NCBI RefSeq assembly: GCF_003286415.2
Contig: NZ_CP043450.1
Coordinates: forward strand, 7,192,001-7,256,000
DNA: 64,000 bases
Reading direction: 5' to 3'
Source of the DNA: Mucilaginibacter rubeus
Lineage (GTDB): Bacteria > Bacteroidota > Bacteroidia > Sphingobacteriales > Sphingobacteriaceae
The position numbers and the translations under genes are program-made. Shown here in pieces: positions 1-7,007 of this stretch. Every line of letters starts with the position of its first letter. The stretch's first letter is position 1. The notes below the pieces were generated by a model. That model was not told where the DNA came from and did no database searches. It saw only the letters and a list, made by a program, of their open reading frames with translations.

Positions 1-1128
1 CGCGTACCAGCAGTATCTTTTCCTGCATGTTCTCCTGTAGCATAAAGCGCATCATATCGCCAAGGCGCTGCACACCTTCAGCGGTGCGTTCGGCATTTTC
101 CTGCAAGGCGGTACCATACAAAGTATTCAACGCGTTAAACAGGAAATGAGGATTAATTTGTGAGCGAAGGAAGTCCAGATCTGCTGTTGAGCGGCCGAGT
201 GCGGTTTTTAAATAAGTGATTTCCTGGTTGCCGGCCATTTTGCGTTTGTAAACTATCCAGGCAAAGGGGCCTGTAATAAGCAGTTGTATACCGCAATTAA
301 ATCCACCAACAATAAATGTTGGCTCCGATGATTCAAATATCAGGCTTGTTAAAATGCCTATTGGGATGCTGATCAGCAACATGACACCTGCGGTTTTAAG
401 CAGGTAGTTAAAGATGCCGCGATTTTTGGCCAACGTTTGCGGTATTAAACTGTAAAAAGACAAGGCGTAAATGCCTATAGCTACCGGTGCTATAATTACG
501 AAAGTAGTGATCAACTCAACCGGGAAATCGGCAAGCGCCATCATAAAGGCAACGATCATGCAAATCACAATCGCTATAATACAATCGTGGGTAAGCACCC
601 TGTATTTGGCTTGTATTTTATCTACGTTACTTAACAGGAAATTCGCCGAATACTTGATCATGCTGTAAAAAGTAAGCATCATCATCACCCATAAAGCATA
701 TAACACGTTTGTTTTGAAAACAAGGTTATATACATAATCGGCAGATTTGTGATAAAACAAGTAGCCCTTTAACCATGTATCGGTTATACCGAACAGGCCC
801 CAAAGCGCAGTAAGGAGAGCCAAGCCTAAAATGATGTGCCACGCAATGCGCCGTTTTTCGGCTAAGGCCGGAATGATAACAAAGTTCCAAAGTAAAAAGG
901 CACCATAGTATCCGGTATACCTAAACACTTCCGGGAAAAAATAAAATTTAGAGTACGAATAATGTAAGTGGTAATTGTTAAACATGTACCTGTATGGGGT
1001 CCATATTTCTTTGTAGTTACTATCGGCAACTTTGGTTAACAGCAGTATAAGTGCAAAAGCATAAATGGTGGTTGCGGCCCAAAATTCAATTTGCCAAGAT
1101 TCAGGTTTTTTTTCAGCAGATCATTCAT
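1..1128 (-). CDS. LytS/YehU-type sensor histidine kinase, partial, with apparent frameshift near its start
   Basis: This is a membrane sensor kinase of the His_kinase (PF06580) class, which normally signals to a LytTR response regulator. The minus strand is open from about 1120 to base 1. It shows several hydrophobic segments, then the phospho-acceptor box QINPHFLFNALN (His codon at 146-148), and leaves the window at MMRFMLQENMQEK, so the ATPase part is missing. The natural start ATG at 1128 (MNDLLKK) is out of frame with the rest. The A8 run (T8 at 1106-1113 on the plus strand) would have to be A9 to give MNDLLKKKPESWQIEFW. As written, the next in-frame ATG is at 985, inside the membrane region. 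A sequencing or assembly slip is the simplest explanation. A response regulator may lie beyond the left edge. Confidence 0.8.
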
Positions 1129-1209
1129 AGTGTTTTGAATTATGCCCGCAAGGTATAATGCACAATACTACTGAATAAATAAATGGGATGAAACCGGTTT
1201 CTGGTGTGA

Positions 1210-1476
1210 TGGGTTTGCTTTTTTAGTTGCAGTGGCAGTAGCGAGTAGCAGTCATTTTTTAGTAGCAGTAGCTGCGGCGAGTGGCAGTTGTTTTTTAGTA
1301 GCAGTAGCAGGCTTGAATAGCAGTTATTTTTAATGATACAATAATTGTATTAATAGACATTACTGCTGCTGCTACTAAAGTCTGCTACTAATCTCTGCTG
1401 CTGCTACTAAAGTCTGCTGCTGCTACTAAAGTCTGCTGCTAATCACTGCTGCTGCCACTAAAAACTGCCGCTACTA
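1210..1476. repeat. Large imperfect inverted repeat made of GCAGTAGC / GCTACTGC words
   Basis: This fills the 350-base gap between the kinase and the SirB1-like gene. The left half (about 1216-1336) repeats variants of TTTTTAGTAGCAGTAGC. The right half (about 1361-1475) repeats the reverse complement, GCTGCTGCTACTAAAGTCT, four or five times. The centre is a perfect 15-base palindrome, ATACAATAATTGTAT, near 1337-1351. The whole could fold into one very long degenerate hairpin. I see no open frame or recognisable RNA gene in it. Confidence 0.75.
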
Positions 1477-1478
1477 AC

Positions 1479-2351
1479 TTACTCCCCGGAGGGGGCATCC
1501 ATTATCTCCAGCAACTCATTCAACTCTCTTACCTTATCTGCCGAGCCAAGATTTTCATAGGCGCTAATGAGGTTGCGGAGTACACGTTTAATGATATCGG
1601 TGTTGGAGCAGGGCTCGTAAAATTGCTTATCAAATTTGAGGTTAAGCTGCTTCAGGAACATATCCACATCGCGTCGGCCAAACAGGAAACCTTTGTTAAA
1701 AGCGTTGATGTAAAACAGGATGCCGCTTTCAAATTCGCTTTGCATACTTTCATCCAGATAGGCCAGGATGAAATGTTGCGGCAGGTTTACGCCATATACG
1801 GGGATATCCAGTTTTTGCGCTATGATAGAATAAATGATGGCTAACGAAATCTGATTACCCTTTTTGGTTTCCAATACCTGGCTCAGGTAGCTGTTTTGCG
1901 GGTCGAGGTGATTGGAGGTGTTGCCGCTGAAACCGTAGATGTTGTAAAATACATGGTTAATGAGCTTGATCTGCTCTTTCGGACTGGCCTCGTTCATCAT
2001 CTGCAGCCAGATATCACGCTTAATGGCCTCTATCTGGTTGATGATCTTTTGCTCATCAAGATCGGGGTACTGGTAACGGTTAATGATCAGGATGCCTTGT
2101 AGCAGATCAAACGCGCCGCTTTGGTTCCAGAGCTTTAGGTCGTTTTTAAGGCTGCTGAACTGGATCTCGTGTACCAGATTGGCAATACGCTCCTGTAAAA
2201 TAGGGTCAAAAGCCTGTTCAAAAGCCGACTCAAGATAGCTGATAGCTTCGGCTCCATATGAAAACAATTTGTTATACACATGTTCATAAATGCCGCTGTC
2301 CGGATCATCCAGCAGACGGATCAATGAGTTAACTTCAGTTGGATTTATCAT
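1479..2351 (-). CDS. SirB1 / transglutaminase-like family protein
   Basis: A 290-residue protein of the SirB1 family (Transglut_core2). The diagnostic part lies in the middle: SYLSQVLETKKGNQISLAII, then VYGVNLPQHFILAYLD, then NAFNKGFLFGRRDVDMFL, which matches the family's core order. The N-terminal third is helical and HEAT/TPR-like, and the C-terminus (RNLISAYENLGSADKVREL) reads as a TPR-like hairpin, also usual for the family. There is no signal peptide, so it is probably cytoplasmic. The substrate of bacterial SirB1-like proteins is not established, and catalytic activity should not be assumed. The start ATG at 2351 is 44 bases from the divergent gene at 2396, so the two promoters must overlap. 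Confidence 0.8.
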   Translation of the reverse strand: MINPTEVNSLIRLLDDPDSGIYEHVYNKLFSYGAEAISYLESAFEQAFDPILQERIANLVHEIQFSSLKNDLKLWNQSGAFDLLQGILIINRYQYPDLDEQKIINQIEAIKRDIWLQMMNEASPKEQIKLINHVFYNIYGFSGNTSNHLDPQNSYLSQVLETKKGNQISLAIIYSIIAQKLDIPVYGVNLPQHFILAYLDESMQSEFESGILFYINAFNKGFLFGRRDVDMFLKQLNLKFDKQFYEPCSNTDIIKRVLRNLISAYENLGSADKVRELNELLEIMDAPSGE

Positions 2352-2395
2352 ACACTGTAATGCTAAAATACTAAACCTTTTCTATTTTTACAGCG

Positions 2396-2995
2396 ATGTA
2401 TAATATAAGGTATGGGCTTAGTTACCTGCGGCACCGTTTTTTGGCCAATAACAGGCATGGTATACACTCTCCATTTGTTTACAAGCTGATTGATACGGTT
2501 ATTTACGATTATACTGCCCAAAAAGTGTACCGTGATATCAAAGAAACCTGCCGGAAGCAACATTCTGACAAGAGTGTGATAAATACACTACCGTTAAAAT
2601 TTTACCGTTTGCTTTATCGGTTTGCTGTTTACTTTAAGCCCCAAACGATATTATTAGCTGATACAGAGGATTACATCACAGCGTTTGTTATCAAACAAGC
2701 TAACCCCGAAGCGCAAGGTATTTCATCTTCAACATCTGGCACTCGTCAGGCTGACATGATCCTGGCAGATGCATTGAAACAAAACCCTGCCAGTTATCTT
2801 GAAAAGGTTATGCCATCTGTTCATGACGATACCGTTTTAATATTTACAAACATCCATCGCAACGCCGCAACCAAACAATCATGGGAGCAGCTTAAATTAA
2901 ATCAACAGGTTAGGGTTACTATCGATCTGTATTTTATCGGGATGGTGTTTTTTAAACCGGGGATGAGTAGGGAAGATTTTAGGGTGAGGTATTGA
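2396..2995 (+). CDS. Degenerate class I SAM-methyltransferase-like protein
   Basis: A 199-residue protein. The N-terminus (LANNRHGIHSPFVYKLIDTV) and C-terminus (TIDLYFIGMVFFKPGMSRED) resemble a Bacteroidota family annotated as class I SAM-dependent methyltransferases. The centre of such proteins normally has a glycine-rich SAM loop after the first strand. Here that place reads QTILLADTEDYITAFVIKQA, with no GxGxG, and the protein looks shorter than I expect for the family (roughly 250). It may therefore be an inactive fold relative or have an internal deletion. The frame is intact with no sign of a frameshift. It is divergent from the SirB1-like gene and convergent with the barrel gene downstream. 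Confidence 0.5.
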   Translation: MYNIRYGLSYLRHRFLANNRHGIHSPFVYKLIDTVIYDYTAQKVYRDIKETCRKQHSDKSVINTLPLKFYRLLYRFAVYFKPQTILLADTEDYITAFVIKQANPEAQGISSSTSGTRQADMILADALKQNPASYLEKVMPSVHDDTVLIFTNIHRNAATKQSWEQLKLNQQVRVTIDLYFIGMVFFKPGMSREDFRVRY

Positions 2996-3002
2996 TAGCT
3001 TA

Positions 3003-3118
3003 TGTCTGAACTCGAATTAAACGAATTAATTGAATGGGCAGAATTCTGAAAAAAATGGAATTCAGAAGAAAGCGGCATTCGATGAATTCTAAAAATTCGT
3101 TTAATTCGAGTTCTGACA
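3003..3118. repeat. Long inverted repeat between convergent genes
   Basis: Arms 3003-3027 and 3094-3118 pair over 25 bases with one mismatch. The inner 20 bases, GAACTCGAATTAAACGAATT against its complement, are perfect. Smaller words (GAATTCTG, GGAATTCAGAA, GATGAATTCT) fill the loop. It lies between stops at 2995 (+) and 3126 (-), so it could act as a bidirectional transcription barrier, although there is no classic GC stem with a U tract. Confidence 0.7.
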
Positions 3119-3125
3119 GACAACA

Positions 3126-4253
3126 TCAGAACGACTGCCCCAATCCAATATAAAATCCGGTTAATCTTTTTTCGTTAGGGATTTTCTGACCTACGCCATA
3201 ATCTACACGGACAGCGAGGCCTTTTTGAACATCAAAAAAGTAACGGAGGCCGCCGCCGTAGTTTGGTTTTAGTTCGGAAGAACTGAAGCTGTTTTTAAAA
3301 ACCTCGCCGGTGCCAACAAATCCTGCGAAGCCTATACGGTTGCTTAGGCGATAGCGTAGTTCGGCTTGTCCGGCTATCATGTTGCGGTCGCGGAAACGGC
3401 CGTTATAATAACCCCGCATCAGTTCGTCGCTACCCAGATCGGGCAGTAAATAAAATGGCGAAGCAGAACCGGTAAGGCTTTGCTCCTGCACATCAAGGCC
3501 GAGTACCCATTTAGGCGCAAGTAAAAAAAACTGCGAATATTCGATATTAAAGAAACCTCCTTTATAATCGTTATTGCCAAACATACCATGTATAGCCTGG
3601 AAATAAGCACCTATAATAAGGCCTTTGGTGGTGTAAGTGTTATTGTTTCTGTTATCAAATGTAATGGTAGGGCCTATATATACGCTTGGCCCGCCTCCGC
3701 GATTTTCAACTCGCGGATCGGTATAAAATATACCGGTTTTATCATCATCACTGAAATGGTAGTCCCATGCACCGGCGTTTATACCTGCGTATAAATTATC
3801 GGTGATCTTTTTTTCGCCTGCAAAGTTTACCTTGAAACGTTTTTGACCAATCCTGTCGGAGTTGGCCTTTAAGGTATTATTGCCAATGCCATAAAAATCA
3901 AAGGGGAAGTTGATGTAACTCACACCTGCCGTAAGGTGATAGGTGTTGCCCGGAGTCCAGTAGCTGCTGGTAAGGCTTAAACGGCTTTGACCTTTGGTGG
4001 TTATAGTAGCGTAGGCAAAAACATTAGATACGCGGGTATTGAGTTTGGATGTATCGGTGTAAAAAGAAAGCAATCCTGCGCCGCCAACTTCAAGGCCGGT
4101 TTCAGGGGCCGAGCTTAAAACGGGTAATATAACAAAGCTGCTTTTGCGTGTGGTATCTTTATCAAAATACATCCGCTTTACAACGCGGGATATTTGCGAA
4201 AAGGCACCGGTTGAAATAGCGCACAAAAGCAATAAGGTAACGAGTTTCTTCAT
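3126..4253 (-). CDS. BamA/TamA-family outer-membrane beta-barrel protein
   Basis: A 375-residue protein with a clear signal peptide (MKKLVTLLLLCAISTGAFSQ). The remainder resembles the surface-antigen (Bac_surface_Ag) barrel: alternating aromatic strands, many Gly-Gly turns (GLEVGGAGLLSFYTDTS, YIGPTITFDNRNNNTY) and a C-terminal strand ending VGQKIPNEKRLTGFYIGLGQSF-like with a final Phe. No POTRA repeats fit in the length, so it is not the essential BamA itself. It is more likely one of the small barrel-only paralogs common in Bacteroidota. Its role is unknown. It stands alone, with about 200 bases to the next gene. Confidence 0.75.
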   Translation of the reverse strand: MKKLVTLLLLCAISTGAFSQISRVVKRMYFDKDTTRKSSFVILPVLSSAPETGLEVGGAGLLSFYTDTSKLNTRVSNVFAYATITTKGQSRLSLTSSYWTPGNTYHLTAGVSYINFPFDFYGIGNNTLKANSDRIGQKRFKVNFAGEKKITDNLYAGINAGAWDYHFSDDDKTGIFYTDPRVENRGGGPSVYIGPTITFDNRNNNTYTTKGLIIGAYFQAIHGMFGNNDYKGGFFNIEYSQFFLLAPKWVLGLDVQEQSLTGSASPFYLLPDLGSDELMRGYYNGRFRDRNMIAGQAELRYRLSNRIGFAGFVGTGEVFKNSFSSSELKPNYGGGLRYFFDVQKGLAVRVDYGVGQKIPNEKRLTGFYIGLGQSF

Positions 4254-4428
4254 AGGTGTTTACGGTGGCTAATATAACCCATTTTGGCGTATAAGGTTCT
4301 GCCAACAATATTTTAAAATTAGGATGACAATATAAGGATGAGGGTAGGGGGGAAGGGATGACAATTTCAGAACGAAATAGTTATAAAAAGATAAAGTTTC
4401 ATTTAAAATTCAATTTAACTAAAATGTC

Positions 4429-4436
4429 TACTTTTG
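4429..4436 (+). promoter_or_regulatory. Candidate -7 promoter element TACTTTTG
   Basis: Exact match to the Bacteroidota -7 consensus TAnnTTTG, 23 bases ahead of the DHS-family start codon. No clear -33 TTG was found at the expected spacing. The same octamer occurs ahead of actA, sucA, msrA and the LysR gene. Confidence 0.5.
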
Positions 4437-4459
4437 CGCAGAAATTTTATTGAAATATT

Positions 4460-5440
4460 ATGAGCACTACAAGAGGACCTATTTCGCAGTTTATTGAAAG
4501 AAATTATCTGCACTTTAACGCCGCGGCATTAATGGATGCAGCTAAAGGCTATGAAACACACCTTGAAGAAGGCGGTAAAATGATGGTAACCTTAGCCGGT
4601 GCCATGAGTACAGCCGAGCTGGGTATTTCGCTGGCCGAGATGATTCGCCAGGATAAAATTGCTATCATATCATGTACAGGTGCCAACCTTGAAGAGGATA
4701 TCATGAACCTTGTAGCGCACTCACATTACAAAAGGGTACCTAACTACCGCGACCTGAGCCCTCAGGAAGAGTGGGACCTGCTTGAAAATCATTACAACCG
4801 TGTTACTGATACCTGTATCCCGGAAGAAGAAGCTTTCCGTCGTTTGCAAAAACATATCCACAAGATCTGGAAAGATGCTGATGACAGTGGCGAGCGTTAT
4901 TTTCCGCATGAGTACATGTACAAAATATTATTAAGCGGCGAGCTGGAGCAATACTATGAGATAGATCCTAAAAACTCATGGATGCTGGCTGCTGCCGAAA
5001 AGAACCTGCCAATTGTTGTACCGGGATGGGAAGACTCAACCATGGGCAACATCTTTGCTTCATACGTAATTAAAGGTGAGCTTAAAGCATCAACCATGAA
5101 AAGCGGTATTGAATACATGGCATGGCTGGCCGATTGGTATACTAAAAATTCATCAGGCAAAGGCATTGGCTTTTTCCAGATAGGTGGTGGTATAGCGGGC
5201 GACTTCCCGATTTGTGTTGTACCTATGCTTTACCAGGATATGGAGATGCATGATGTTCCTTTCTGGAGCTACTTCTGCCAAATCTCTGATTCAACCACAT
5301 CATATGGTTCGTATTCAGGCGCTGTACCTAACGAAAAAATAACCTGGGGCAAGCTTGACATCCATACCCCTAAGTTTATAGTAGAGAGCGACGCAACCAT
5401 TGTTGCACCACTTATTTTTGCCTGGTTACTAAAACAATAG
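4460..5440 (+). CDS. Deoxyhypusine synthase family protein
   Basis: A 326-residue member of the deoxyhypusine synthase family, NAD-dependent enzymes that transfer the aminobutyl group of spermidine to a lysine (eIF5A in eukaryotes and archaea) or to another amine. Family signs are GGKMMVTLAGAMSTAELGIS near the N-terminus, FQIGGGIAGDFPICVVPML, YGSYSGAVPNEKITWGK, and a C-terminal SDATIVAPLIFAW. Lys298 in WGK corresponds to the catalytic lysine of the eukaryotic enzyme. Bacteria lack eIF5A, so the acceptor is unlikely to be that protein. Homospermidine formation or modification of another target are possibilities. It is monocistronic, with its own promoter and a 252-base gap to actA. Confidence 0.9.
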   Translation: MSTTRGPISQFIERNYLHFNAAALMDAAKGYETHLEEGGKMMVTLAGAMSTAELGISLAEMIRQDKIAIISCTGANLEEDIMNLVAHSHYKRVPNYRDLSPQEEWDLLENHYNRVTDTCIPEEEAFRRLQKHIHKIWKDADDSGERYFPHEYMYKILLSGELEQYYEIDPKNSWMLAAAEKNLPIVVPGWEDSTMGNIFASYVIKGELKASTMKSGIEYMAWLADWYTKNSSGKGIGFFQIGGGIAGDFPICVVPMLYQDMEMHDVPFWSYFCQISDSTTSYGSYSGAVPNEKITWGKLDIHTPKFIVESDATIVAPLIFAWLLKQ

Positions 5441-5484
5441 ATAAAATTTTATAATTAAAGTTGGATTGTAATTAGTCCAAAAAA

Positions 5485-5498
5485 ATGTCAAATGACAT
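5485..5498. promoter_or_regulatory. Short palindrome upstream of the respiratory operon
   Basis: ATGTCA-AA-TGACAT, perfect 6-base arms, in the 252-base gap between the DHS-family gene and actA. Possible operator. Apart from this and the promoter element at 5603, I see nothing in the gap. Confidence 0.3.
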
Positions 5499-5602
5499 TA
5501 ATATGCATTTAGCAGCGTTTAAACGCGGTTTTTTGTCTATTTAGAACGATTATAAATTATAGGTTGGTGTCATTTATGTGTCACCGATAGTGTATAAAAT
5601 TA

Positions 5603-5610
5603 TACTTTTG
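5603..5610 (+). promoter_or_regulatory. Candidate -7 promoter element TACTTTTG for the act/cox operon
   Basis: TACTTTTG matches TAnnTTTG and lies 83 bases ahead of the actA start codon, which would leave a 70-80 base leader. The -33 element is not obvious. Confidence 0.45.
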
Positions 5611-5692
5611 TGCCTGTAATTATCCGATGAAACATACATCTTACAACAGTTTCCATCATTAATATAAAAATTATTTAGCATAAATACACTGT

Positions 5693-6970
5693 ATGAGAAG
5701 TTTCTCATTGATTCTTAAACAATTCTCAAGGTCGGTTTTACTGATTGCCGGGTTTGCTTTTTGGAGTTTATCTAATGCGTACGCGCAGACTGACGCTGCT
5801 AAAGGCGAGGCCATTTTCAAGTCAAAATGTACTACCTGTCACAAAATCGAAAGCCGCTTAATTGGTCCGGCATTAGGCCCGCAACTTACTGAAGAAACTG
5901 ATGATAAATATCTTATCCAGTGGATCCAGAACAACCAGGCATTAATTGCTGCTAAAAACCCTAAGGCACTCAAAATTTACAATGAGTACAACCAGTCGGG
6001 CATGACCGTATTCGCTGACCTTAGCGATGCCGATGTTGGTAACATCATTACCTACGTTCGTAACACATGGAAAGAAGATCAGGCTAAGCCAGCTGCCGGT
6101 GCTGCTGCTCCTGGCGCCAAAGTTGAAAGCGGACCAAGTGATATGGTTGTTTTCGGTTTGATCGGTATCATCGTTATCGCGTTCATCGTTATCCTGGTAT
6201 TAAACAGGGTAGTTGGTTCATTGGAGCGTATCCTGCTTAAAAACAAAGACCTTGTTATCGAGGACGAAGTTACTGCAGATGGCGCTGTTGCGGTTGATGC
6301 TAAAAAAGAGTTCATCGCCAAGATCCTTAAAAACAAAAAACTGGTATTCTTTATATTGGTTGCAGGTACTGTTGCTATGTGCAGCTGGGGTTGGGTTTCT
6401 TTATGGAACACCAACGTACATCAGGGCTACCAGCCGGTACAACCAATTAAATACTCACACGAGTTACACGCCGGTATCATGAAAATTGATTGCCAGTACT
6501 GTCACTCAGGTGCATACAAGTCAAAAAATGCTTCTATCCCATCATTGAACGTATGTATGAACTGCCACAAAGTTGTTAAAACTGAGTCGGAAGAGATACA
6601 CAAGATCTATGACGCTTTGGGTTACGATCCAAAAACACAGAAGTATGACAGCACCCAGGCTAAACCAATCCAGTGGGTACGTATCCACAACCTGCCTGAC
6701 TTAGCTTACTTTAACCACTCTCAACACGTAAAAGTTGGCGGTATTAAATGTCAGCAGTGCCACGGTCCGGTACAGGAAATGAAAGAGGTTTACCAATACT
6801 CTCCGCTTACCATGAAATGGTGTATCCAGTGCCACAAACGTACCGAAGTTAACGGTAAAGGCAATGCTTACTATGACAGCATCCTGGCTGCACACGATAA
6901 GATCAAGAAAGGTGAGAAAGTTACAGCCGCCGTATTGGGTGGTATCGAGTGCGGTAAGTGTCACTATTAA
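5693..6970 (+). CDS. actA: ActA of alternative complex III with an extra N-terminal monoheme domain
   Basis: Multiheme cytochrome c subunit of the quinol:cytochrome c oxidoreductase (alternative complex III), exported and membrane anchored. A signal peptide (to about residue 31) precedes a cytochrome c domain with heme site CTTCH (46-50). A hydrophobic helix near 147-171 and a second near 218-240 follow. The classic pentaheme ActA part then carries CxxCH at 267, 288, 353, 377 and 420. The last site, CGKCH, ends one residue before the stop. Six heme sites in one chain are therefore seen. The pentaheme form is what is known from Rhodothermus, so the front domain looks like a fused monoheme cytochrome c. 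First gene of the act-cox operon, 37 bases before actB. Confidence 0.92.
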   Translation: MRSFSLILKQFSRSVLLIAGFAFWSLSNAYAQTDAAKGEAIFKSKCTTCHKIESRLIGPALGPQLTEETDDKYLIQWIQNNQALIAAKNPKALKIYNEYNQSGMTVFADLSDADVGNIITYVRNTWKEDQAKPAAGAAAPGAKVESGPSDMVVFGLIGIIVIAFIVILVLNRVVGSLERILLKNKDLVIEDEVTADGAVAVDAKKEFIAKILKNKKLVFFILVAGTVAMCSWGWVSLWNTNVHQGYQPVQPIKYSHELHAGIMKIDCQYCHSGAYKSKNASIPSLNVCMNCHKVVKTESEEIHKIYDALGYDPKTQKYDSTQAKPIQWVRIHNLPDLAYFNHSQHVKVGGIKCQQCHGPVQEMKEVYQYSPLTMKWCIQCHKRTEVNGKGNAYYDSILAAHDKIKKGEKVTAAVLGGIECGKCHY

Positions 6971-7007
6971 TAAAAAGAATTTTAGCATTACAGTTTATAC
7001 AGCTTAA

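Noticed and set aside
1210..1476. CRISPR array
   Set aside because: The repeats are degenerate, point in opposite directions in the two halves, have no equal-length spacers, and no cas gene is present.
6079..6414. Open frame opposite the ActA linker
   Set aside because: Shadow of the Ala-rich linker and membrane helices of actA.
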